This document shows, piece after piece, positions 1-5,460 of a stretch of DNA of 7,938 nt. The stretch comes from JANXLS01 sp038227045 (lineage in GTDB: Bacteria > Planctomycetota > SZUA-567 > H5-PLA8). How positions within the stretch are numbered: position 1 is the first letter of the stretch; each line of letters opens with the position of its first letter. The stretch is from contig JBBRQD010000184.1 of NCBI GenBank assembly GCA_038227045.1, positions 1 to 7,938 of the forward strand, given 5' to 3'. The notes below the pieces were generated by a model. The model was not told the DNA's origin and ran no database searches. It saw only the letters and a program-made list of their open reading frames with translations. The translations under genes and the position numbers were made by a program.

Positions 1-45
1 ATCGAACGCGGTTTGTTGCCACTGCTGAGGTGCCGGAATAAGCAT
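1..45 (-). CDS. Start of an unidentified minus-strand gene (partial, 15 codons)
   Basis: Reading the minus strand from 45 gives ATG followed by 14 open codons (MLIPAPQQWQQTAFD) up to the window edge. A good ribosome binding site, GAAGGA, lies at 55-60 with a 9-base spacer, which is the main reason for calling it. It would be divergent from the DNA glycosylase gene, with about 120 bases between the two starts for promoters. Too little is visible to name the product. The alternative is that the first 80 bases are the tail of a plus-strand gene ending at the TAA at 79-81; I find this less convincing. Confidence 0.42.
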   Translation of the reverse strand, partial: MLIPAPQQWQQTAFD

Positions 46-166
46 AGCGCCGTGTCCTTCAAAAAGGTGTATCCCCCTTAAAGAAGTTTCGGCATACTCA
101 TTGTCGAAAAATAGTGTTTTCGTCGTGAACGGAGTTTAAATAAGGAATAGGAATGATTTAGATTTC

Positions 167-1114
167 ATGCCCGAACTCCCCGACATCAACCTCTACCTCC
201 ACGCCCTCCGCCCCCGCATCGTCGGCAAAATCCTGAAGCGCACACGCATCGCCAGCCCTTTCGTCCTGCGCAGTGTCGATCCGCCCATCAGCGCGTTGAA
301 TGAGAAACGTGTCCGCGGTTTGCGGCGGCTGGGCAAACGCGTTGTGTTTGAATTTGAGAACGACTTGTTTCTCGTCATCCATTTAATGATCGCCGGACGA
401 TTTCAATGGCGTGAATCGGGCGCGAAGATCACTGGCAAGATCGGGCTGGCGGCGTTTGATTTTGAGCATGGTACGCTGCTGTTGACTGAAGCCGGGAGCA
501 AGAAGCGGGCGTCGATTCATGTGGTTCGCGGCGAAGAAAATTTGCGGGAGCATGACCCCGGCGGGTTGGAGGTTTTGGATGCGACGCTTGCGGACTTCAA
601 GGCTGGGTTGAAGCGCGAAAATCGGACGCTGAAGAGGGCGCTGACTTCGCCGAATTTGTTCAGCGGAATTGGCAATGCGTATTCGGATGAAATTCTGCTG
701 CGAGCGAAGCTTTCGCCGATGAAATTGTCCGCAACTCTCGGCGGCGCGGATGCGTCGGTTTTGTTCAAGGCGGCGCGCGCGGTGCTGACCGAATGGAGCG
801 AGCGGCTGATTGCCGAATGCGGCGCGGATTTTCCGAAACGCGTCACGGCGTTTCGCACCGAAATGGCGGCGCATGGGAAATTCGGGCAGCCGTGTCCGGC
901 ATGTGGCACGCCGATTCAGCGCATCGTCTATGCCGAAAACGAAGCGAATTATTGCCCGACGTGCCAAACGGGCGGAAAGTTGCTCGCGGATCGCGCGCTT
1001 TCCAAATTACTGAGCGACGATTGGCCGCGAACCTTGGAGGAATTGGAGGAACTCAAGGCGCGCGACAAGGCGATAGTGAGCGGCGCAGTTCCGCCGCAGA
1101 AAACATCGTGCTAG
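167..1114 (+). CDS. Fpg/Nei-family DNA glycosylase (formamidopyrimidine-DNA glycosylase-like)
   Basis: Base-excision repair enzyme of the Fpg/Nei fold, 315 aa, expected to excise oxidised bases and nick the strand by beta/delta elimination. The start is fixed by the MPELPD N-terminus: after Met removal Pro2 is the family nucleophile and Glu3 the catalytic acid. Lys57 sits where Fpg has its conserved catalytic lysine. The helix-two-turn-helix region follows at about 155-185, with the GIGNAYSDE motif (Asn170). A zinc finger has Cys243, Cys246, Cys263 and Cys266 with C-x2-C-x16-C-x2-C spacing. The arginine normally five residues before the third cysteine is Asn258 here. Some 49 residues follow the finger, longer than in E. 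coli Fpg, where it is terminal. From memory this tail (TGGKLLADR-type, then DWP) marks a widespread Fpg-like subfamily, so substrate range may differ from MutM. Two AGGAA stretches (143-147, 149-153) are rather far from the ATG for an ideal ribosome site. It is apparently transcribed alone or with the next gene. Confidence 0.93.
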   Translation: MPELPDINLYLHALRPRIVGKILKRTRIASPFVLRSVDPPISALNEKRVRGLRRLGKRVVFEFENDLFLVIHLMIAGRFQWRESGAKITGKIGLAAFDFEHGTLLLTEAGSKKRASIHVVRGEENLREHDPGGLEVLDATLADFKAGLKRENRTLKRALTSPNLFSGIGNAYSDEILLRAKLSPMKLSATLGGADASVLFKAARAVLTEWSERLIAECGADFPKRVTAFRTEMAAHGKFGQPCPACGTPIQRIVYAENEANYCPTCQTGGKLLADRALSKLLSDDWPRTLEELEELKARDKAIVSGAVPPQKTSC

Positions 1115-1197
1115 TTCCCGGAAGTTGAATTCTTTCTCTCTGCAGCGTTGTATCTATAGGTAATTCATCCATCGATTTTATCTGAGGAATCCGTTCC

Positions 1198-2121
1198 GTG
1201 AAAATTCAGTCTCTGTTCGCAACTTCGTTTTTGATCTTCGCGACGACACTCTCCGCACATGCCATCGAAGCCACCGCCACGCTCGATCTTTGGCCCGCGA
1301 AGCCGCCCGGATTTCAGGTTGAAAGCGGCCCTGAGCGCGACACCTCCGAACCCGGCAAAGGCATGACCGGCGGGCGGGCCGTGATTCGGCTGGGGCATGT
1401 TTCGAAACCACAGATTGTTGTGTATGCCGCGCCCAAAGACAAGGCGAACGGCACTGCCGTCTTGGTCTGCCCAGGCGGCGGCTTCAATATTCTGGCTTGG
1501 GATTTGGAAGGGACTGAAATCGCCGAATGGCTGAATTCCATCGGCGTCACTGCGGCGATCTTGAAATACCGCGTGCCGACCGCGTCGCTCAAAGATAAGA
1601 AGTGGGAGCCGCCAGTTCAGGACGCGCAGCGCGCGCTCAGCCTTATGCGCAGCAAAGCCGCCGATTGGGGCCTTGCGCTTGACCGCATCGGCGCACTCGG
1701 ATTTTCAGCCGGCGGCACGACTGCGGGTTTGGCCGCGACGAAAAACGGCGCGCGAATTTATGACGCTCAAGACGACGTGGACAAGCTCGCCTGCAACGCG
1801 GATTTCGCCGTGCTCATTTATCCGTATATTCTCTGGGACGATAAAAAGAATGTGCTCAGCGAGCCCGTTGAAGTCACCGCGAAAACACCGCCGATGTTTT
1901 TTTCACACGCGCTGAACGACGGCGTGAATTGCGAAAACAGCATCCAGCTTTTCATCGCGCTGAAGCACGCCGGCGTCAAAGGCTCGGAGCTTCACGTTTT
2001 TGAATCGGGCGGGCATGGATATGGGTTGAGAGACGTGGGCAATGCGTGCACGTCCTGGCCGAAACGCTGCGAAGAGTGGATGCACAAGCGCGGATTGCTT
2101 GGCAAACCGGTCGCCCCGTAA
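1198..2121 (+). CDS. Exported alpha/beta hydrolase (esterase / acetyl-xylan-esterase-like)
   Basis: Serine hydrolase of 307 aa with the alpha/beta fold, probably an exported carboxyl-esterase acting on acylated sugars or polysaccharide. The GTG start is supported by GAGGAA at 1184-1189 (8-base spacer) and by the signal peptide that begins there: MKIQ, a hydrophobic core, then SAHA with likely cleavage after residue 22. Motifs in order: oxyanion-hole segment CPGGGF (91-96), nucleophile elbow GFSAGG with Ser170, candidate acid Asp241 (LNDG) and catalytic His273 (GGHGYG), a complete triad in the normal order. The segment after the signal peptide (LDLWPAKPPG) is typical, from memory, of Planctomycetes and Verrucomicrobia hydrolases annotated as esterases or xylanase-associated proteins. 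The substrate cannot be read from sequence. It follows the glycosylase gene by 83 bases, so co-transcription is possible but the two have no obvious functional link. It converges on the alanine racemase gene. Confidence 0.9.
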   Translation: MKIQSLFATSFLIFATTLSAHAIEATATLDLWPAKPPGFQVESGPERDTSEPGKGMTGGRAVIRLGHVSKPQIVVYAAPKDKANGTAVLVCPGGGFNILAWDLEGTEIAEWLNSIGVTAAILKYRVPTASLKDKKWEPPVQDAQRALSLMRSKAADWGLALDRIGALGFSAGGTTAGLAATKNGARIYDAQDDVDKLACNADFAVLIYPYILWDDKKNVLSEPVEVTAKTPPMFFSHALNDGVNCENSIQLFIALKHAGVKGSELHVFESGGHGYGLRDVGNACTSWPKRCEEWMHKRGLLGKPVAP

Positions 2122-2163
2122 ATCATCGTTTTAATTAAACGCCTGACTTCAGCATCCTAAAAG

Positions 2164-3564
2164 CTATGCGATCGCCGCGTGGCGCGATTCTTTGTGGGGT
2201 GTGCGGCGTTCTTTTTCAACCAGCACAGATGGCAATCCCCGGCGCATTTCGAAGCCGTCCGCCGGAGTCTCGATTTTCTTTTCGCCGACATAGATGCGTT
2301 TCACGCTTGAGCCAAGCTGGGTCGTCACGACGTAGGGAATTGTGCCGGATTTTTCGGCGATCTCCTCGACGCTGATGCGATTTTCGATGCCGCCGCCGAT
2401 CAGCGTCGCCTCTTCGCCGACATCCGGCGCGCCCTGCGGCCCGTGTTCGAGCGCCGTGACGTCGGCGACAATCAGATTCATCGACACCGTCCCGACGACC
2501 GGCACGCGCGTGCCGCGCACGATCACGCTGCCGCGCCCGGTGAGCGCGCGGCGATAGCCGTCGCTGTAACCAACCGGCAGCGTCGCCAGCAGCGATTCTT
2601 TTTTGCAGACATGCAGCCGGTTGTAGCCGACTGTCCAGCCCGGCGGCCGGCGGCCGATATGTACGATCCGCGTGTGCAACGACAGCGCCGGAAGCAGTTC
2701 GAGATTATCGCGGCTTGCCGCCCACGCGCGCATGCCGTGCAGCAGCACGCCGCAGCGAACCATGTCCAACTGCGCTTTCGGATGAAACACGGTGCCCGCC
2801 GAATTCGCCGCGTGACGCAGGCGAAATTTAATCCGGCGGTCTTCGCAGCTTCGCAGCAGTCGGCGAAACAGATCGACCTGTTCGGCGGTCGGATATGGAT
2901 CGGGCTCTTCGGCGCTTGAAAAATGTGTAAAAATGCCTTCGAGATCCAGGCGCTTTTCTTCTTTGATCCAGGACGCAGCCGTCAGCACGTCGCCGGGACC
3001 GAAGCCCCCGCGCCCCATGCCGGTGTCCGCGAGCAAATGGACTTTTGTCTTCGCGCCGGAACGATTACCTTGATTCAACGCGCGCGATTTGTCCGCCAGC
3101 GCTTTGACTTCATCCATGCTCGACACCGCGAATGTCAGGTCCGCCAAAATTCCTGCGCGCAATTCTTCTTTCAAACAGGAGGTCAACAATTGAATCGGTG
3201 CATCGATACCGGCCTCGCGCAACGCCGCGCCTTCAGCCGCGTCGTTCACGCCGAGACGCGACGCACCGGCTTCGAGCGCCGCTTTCGCGACCTGTTCCGC
3301 GCCGTGGCCGTACGCCGACGACTTCACCACCGCCATCAGTTCCGCGCCGTTTTTCAATTGCCGGACCAGCACGCGCGTGTTGTGGCGGATGGCCTTCAAA
3401 TCAATCCGAGCCCAGACGCGGGCCGATTCGGGCGTGTTCGATTCATCTGCATCCTGCACGGAAATCCCCTCCCCCGCCGCAAATCCGATATGCCCGGCGT
3501 TGTGGGCCGCAAACCGGCGGACCGCCTCATCCGAGCAACAGAGAAAACGTGACTTCAAATTCAT
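2164..3564 (-). CDS. alr: Alanine racemase (PLP-dependent)
   Basis: Interconverts L- and D-alanine in the cytoplasm, supplying D-Ala for peptidoglycan. Numbered from the ATG at 3564 (466 aa): WARIDLKAIRHN opens the barrel at 51-62, Lys81 in VVKSSAYGHG is the PLP lysine, HLLADTGMGR spans 176-185, THF carries the conserved His, and Tyr314 in VGYN is the second catalytic base. PVGYSDGYRRAL and VVGTVSMN follow in the C-terminal domain. Two conserved positions differ: Leu178 replaces the lysine that is carbamylated in Geobacillus Alr (HLK-x-DTG), and Asn363 replaces Asp in the usual C-M-D motif. The protein exceeds the usual 360-390 aa at both ends. An internal GTG at 3459 has a strong site (GGAGG, 3469-3473, 9-base spacer), whereas the ATG at 3564 has none visible, so translation may begin at 3459 (431 aa, near-standard N-terminus). 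The longer frame was kept because codons 1-35 still look coding. About 40 charged residues follow the normal C-terminus. It probably has its own promoter in the 3565-3963 gap. Confidence 0.94.
   Translation of the reverse strand: MNLKSRFLCCSDEAVRRFAAHNAGHIGFAAGEGISVQDADESNTPESARVWARIDLKAIRHNTRVLVRQLKNGAELMAVVKSSAYGHGAEQVAKAALEAGASRLGVNDAAEGAALREAGIDAPIQLLTSCLKEELRAGILADLTFAVSSMDEVKALADKSRALNQGNRSGAKTKVHLLADTGMGRGGFGPGDVLTAASWIKEEKRLDLEGIFTHFSSAEEPDPYPTAEQVDLFRRLLRSCEDRRIKFRLRHAANSAGTVFHPKAQLDMVRCGVLLHGMRAWAASRDNLELLPALSLHTRIVHIGRRPPGWTVGYNRLHVCKKESLLATLPVGYSDGYRRALTGRGSVIVRGTRVPVVGTVSMNLIVADVTALEHGPQGAPDVGEEATLIGGGIENRISVEEIAEKSGTIPYVVTTQLGSSVKRIYVGEKKIETPADGFEMRRGLPSVLVEKERRTPHKESRHAAIA
3460..3475 (-). 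promoter_or_regulatory. Ribosome binding site for an internal GTG start of alr
   Basis: Read on the minus strand, the bases just before the GTG at 3459 contain GGGGGAGGGGA with GGAGG at 3469-3473, leaving 9 bases to the start codon. It is one of the strongest Shine-Dalgarno matches in the window and lies inside the longer alr frame. This suggests that the real start is 3459, or that two forms are made. Confidence 0.5.
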
Positions 3565-3640
3565 CGGCTAAAAGCGCGGGAATGCTTAAGAGAAAACTTC
3601 GGTAAAGCCATATTTATCAACGGATTAGGAATCTATTATT

Positions 3641-3710
3641 GTCCGATAAAGCGTTGCGGCGCGCGCGCATGTTCGACGCGATGGCCATTTTTTGAAAAAT
3701 AGTCCGATAA
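3641..3710. repeat. Two direct copies of GTCCGATAA upstream of alr
   Basis: GTCCGATAA occurs at 3641-3649 and at 3702-3710, spaced 61 bases start to start. The first copy sits in the partly symmetrical TTATTGTCCGATAA. They lie 80-150 bases upstream of the alr ATG and could be operator half-sites, but the short length means chance is not excluded. Confidence 0.35.
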
Positions 3711-3722
3711 TGGCCGTCATCG
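3679..3722. repeat. Imperfect inverted repeat (hairpin) upstream of alr
   Basis: CGATGGCCATT at 3679-3689 pairs with the complementary arm at 3709-3722. All 11 bases match, apart from a three-base bulge (3716-3718) in the right arm. The 19-base loop is A+T-rich and includes most of the second GTCCGATAA. There is no T-tract typical of a terminator next to it. It could be a regulatory structure in the alr leader or a degraded repeat. Confidence 0.4.
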
Positions 3723-3803
3723 CCGCGCGGTTGATTCGTTATAGAATGCAGAGGACGGACGCTGAAAACGGAGGCAGGATACACGGACGAAATTAGCTCA
3801 GTG

Positions 3804-3835
3804 AAATTGGAGTGGTGTGGCCGTCTTGGCCGCAC
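3804..3835 (+). repeat. REP-like hairpin repeat, copy A
   Basis: A GTGG head (3812-3815) runs into an 8-bp stem: 3815-3822 pairs with 3828-3835 around a five-base loop, with one T-G wobble. Over 25 bases (3804-3828) it matches copy B (3836-3860) at 19 positions, and all six differences are transitions. The head-plus-GC-rich-hairpin design resembles REP elements, though their classic tetranucleotides are GTAG or GGAG. Confidence 0.55.
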
Positions 3836-3902
3836 AAACTAAAGTGGTGCGGCCGTCCCGAATTGCCATGTTCCAAACATGCAATTGGGACGACCGCATC
3901 AC
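3836..3902. repeat. REP-like repeat, copy B, as a long inverted pair (BIME-like) 3' of folC
   Basis: AAACTAAAGTGG followed by a GC-rich stretch opens this copy. From the GTGG at 3844 a left arm (3844-3872) faces a right arm (3876-3902) across a three-base loop (CCA). The arms pair almost fully, with two mismatched positions and two single-base bulges. Seen as repeats, two related units stand head to head, each ending in CATGTT. The first 25 bases match copy C at 6687 in 22 positions. Lying about 60 bases past the folC stop, it could also terminate or stabilise folC mRNA; in folC's direction it is followed by the modestly T-rich TTTAGTTTG. Confidence 0.65.
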
Positions 3903-3919
3903 AGAGTTTATTTATTTAG

Positions 3920-3942
3920 TCTCTCGCAAAGGCGCAAAGAGA
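3920..3942. repeat. Short tandem CGCAAAG element flanked by TCTCT/AGAGA
   Basis: CGCAAAG followed by GCGCAAAG, bordered by TCTCT (3920-3924) and its complement AGAGA. From memory, strings of CGCAAAG-type units are common intergenic repeats in several bacterial phyla. Here only about two units remain, next to the end of folC. Confidence 0.4.
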
Positions 3943-3963
3943 AACGAGTCGAAGAATTGGAAA

Positions 3964-5364
3964 TCAATCTCCGGTTCTCGGTGTTTCGATATCTGCTCTC
4001 CGCGCCACGATTGCCCTGATTTTTCCCACCAAATACAAAGACCCCAAGACAAGCACTACGCCATTTACGCCAGCCGATTCAACGGCGAACGCCAAACCCT
4101 CCGCGCTCGATTGGCGCACGTTCGACGCGCGCCCCGATATTTTTTTCCACGATTCCGACAATTCGGCGGGCGTGCAACTGCGCGGATTTCCAGAATCGGT
4201 GAACACTACTGCGTCCGCACCCTGATCCGTTCGAGCCATCGCCTGCAACATGCCAGGCACATCCTTGTCGCGGGCGCACCCGAACAAGCACACCAACGGC
4301 GCGCGCTTCACATGCGCGCGCAGTTCGTTCAACACCACTTCGACCGACAGAGCATTATGCGCCCCATCCAAAAAAATCGCGGGGCCGTTTTCTTCTCGAT
4401 TCCCTTCAATTAGCTCGAGCCGCCCTGGCCATTCAACGTCGCGCGATCCGCGCAAAACGGCCTCCTGCGACAGCGACTTGCCAAATCGCTTGCGGTAAAA
4501 AATATCCGCAAGCCGCAGAGCCAGCGCCCAATTTTCGATTTGATGCCGGCCGCGCAATCCCAGCGTCGCGCGGTATTCGATACCCTCGGGCAACCGCGCA
4601 TGGGCCTGTGGTATTCGCCATTCGGCGGCCGTTGCAGATTCGATTTCGTCGAATTGAATTTCATTTCCCACCGCTTCCAGCGGCGTGCCCATGTGCGCCG
4701 CGCACGTTCGCAAGGCGCGCTCCGCTTCCGGAACTTGCGGTGCGATTACCACGGGCACTCCCGGCTTGAAAATGCCCGCTTTTTCGCACGCAATCAGTTC
4801 CAGCGTTTCGCCCAGAATCGCCGTGTGGTCATAGCTGATATTGGCGATCCCACACACCTCCGGCACCACGATGTTCGTGGCATCAAGGCGCCCGCCCAGC
4901 CCGACTTCGACCGCCGCCACGTCCACTTTCTGTTCGGCGAAAAACGTAAACGCCAGATGCGTGACGATCTCAAAATACGTCGGCCGCCGATGTCCCATCG
5001 GCAGCCGGCGCATCTCCTCCAGCACCGGGACGCAACCGCTCAGAATCCGCGCGAAATCGCTCTCCGGGATTTTTTTTCCATCGATCGTGATCCGCTCCCG
5101 CACATCCTCCAGATGCGGCGAGACGTACAACCCCGCGCGCAAGCCCTGCGCGCGCAGGATCGACGCCGCAAACGCGCAGGTCGATCCTTTGCCTTTTGTG
5201 CCCGCAACGTGAATGCTGGAGAAACGCCTGTGCGGATCGCCCAGCCGGCGCGCGAGTTCCCGAACGCTGTCCAGAGTAATCGCCGCCCGCGCGAAACGAT
5301 CCAGCGGAGTACGCTCCAGGTTGGAGAAACTGTTCAGGTATTCCGTGGCTTCCAAATAATTCAT
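3964..5364 (-). CDS. folC: Bifunctional folylpolyglutamate synthase / dihydrofolate synthase
   Basis: ATP-dependent ligase that adds glutamate to dihydropteroate and to reduced folates in the cytoplasm. From the ATG at 5364 (466 aa): typical N-terminus MNYLEATEYL; P-loop GTKGKGS (55-61); SPHLEDVRERI (82-92), the substrate-loop motif; EVGLGGRLDATN and the SYDHTAILGETLE / CEKAGIFKPGVP block that complete the Mur-ligase-type centre; then the C-terminal domain with FLDGAHN (Asp333-Asn337), a CARDKD stretch and GSLYLVG near the end. All main motifs are intact. An upstream in-frame ATG at 5394 would add ten residues (MMSREGRKIQ), but it overlaps a perfect TTGACA box on the other strand and the palindrome-bearing promoter region. 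Family alignment also favours 5364. A GAGGGA stretch upstream of 5364 is slightly far for a standard ribosome site. The gene is divergent from the 5461 gene and 399 bases upstream of alr, with repeats between, so joint transcription is uncertain. It is a little longer than the usual 420-450 aa. Confidence 0.94.
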   Translation of the reverse strand: MNYLEATEYLNSFSNLERTPLDRFARAAITLDSVRELARRLGDPHRRFSSIHVAGTKGKGSTCAFAASILRAQGLRAGLYVSPHLEDVRERITIDGKKIPESDFARILSGCVPVLEEMRRLPMGHRRPTYFEIVTHLAFTFFAEQKVDVAAVEVGLGGRLDATNIVVPEVCGIANISYDHTAILGETLELIACEKAGIFKPGVPVVIAPQVPEAERALRTCAAHMGTPLEAVGNEIQFDEIESATAAEWRIPQAHARLPEGIEYRATLGLRGRHQIENWALALRLADIFYRKRFGKSLSQEAVLRGSRDVEWPGRLELIEGNREENGPAIFLDGAHNALSVEVVLNELRAHVKRAPLVCLFGCARDKDVPGMLQAMARTDQGADAVVFTDSGNPRSCTPAELSESWKKISGRASNVRQSSAEGLAFAVESAGVNGVVLVLGSLYLVGKIRAIVARRADIETPRTGD

Positions 5365-5384
5365 CTGGATTTTTCTTCCCTCTC

Positions 5385-5419
5385 TTGACATCATGAACTT
5401 CTCGGTAAATCTATACCGA
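5385..5419. promoter_or_regulatory. Divergent promoter/operator candidate between folC and the 5461 gene
   Basis: A perfect inverted repeat, TCGGTA-N6-TACCGA, lies at 5402-5419. Read on the minus strand its centre includes TATAGAT, a fair -10 box; initiation about ten bases on would give folC (start 5364) a leader of roughly 35 bases. On the plus strand TTGACA at 5385-5390 matches a -35 box, but only weak -10 candidates (such as TCTATA) follow. The symmetry suggests a repressor or activator site controlling one or both genes; no regulator gene is nearby. Confidence 0.35.
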
Positions 5420-5460
5420 ATCGTCGATTTTCAAAACATATTCGAAGGGGCACTGGCGAG

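Larger units (their letters stand above)
3565..3963. other. Repeat- and hairpin-rich intergenic region between folC and alr
   Basis: No convincing gene is present in these 399 bases. In order it holds: an A+T-rich part (about 3600-3650) where an alr promoter would lie; two copies of GTCCGATAA (3641-3649, 3702-3710); a (GC)n run at about 3659-3668; an imperfect hairpin with arms 3679-3689 and 3709-3722; two adjacent GTGG-headed hairpin repeats (3804-3835 and 3836-3902); and a short CGCAAAG tandem unit (3920-3942) just beyond the folC stop. Both neighbours are on the minus strand, so the region is 3' of folC and 5' of alr. Confidence 0.7.

Noticed and set aside
1..81. Tail of a plus-strand gene ending at TAA 79-81
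   Set aside because: Only 26 codons are visible with no recognisable sequence, and the opposite strand offers a start codon with a good ribosome site.
1115..1197. Promoter for the hydrolase gene (TTGAAT, then TTGTAT after 17 bases)
   Set aside because: The -10 match is only three of six bases, not enough to report as a feature.
2127..2141. A+T-rich palindrome CGTTT-N5-AAACG between the convergent hydrolase and alr genes, as a two-way terminator
   Set aside because: The stem is only 5 bp and mostly A-T, too weak to claim as an intrinsic terminator.
3617..3835. Open frame of 72 codons on the minus strand in the folC-alr gap
   Set aside because: It crosses repeat copy A and the GC-run hairpin region, has no clear ribosome site, and its sequence has no recognisable protein-like features.
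4540..5388. Long plus-strand open frame (282 codons) opposite folC
   Set aside because: It is the shadow of folC: Arg/Gln/His-rich, no motifs, and it lies wholly opposite an intact conserved gene.
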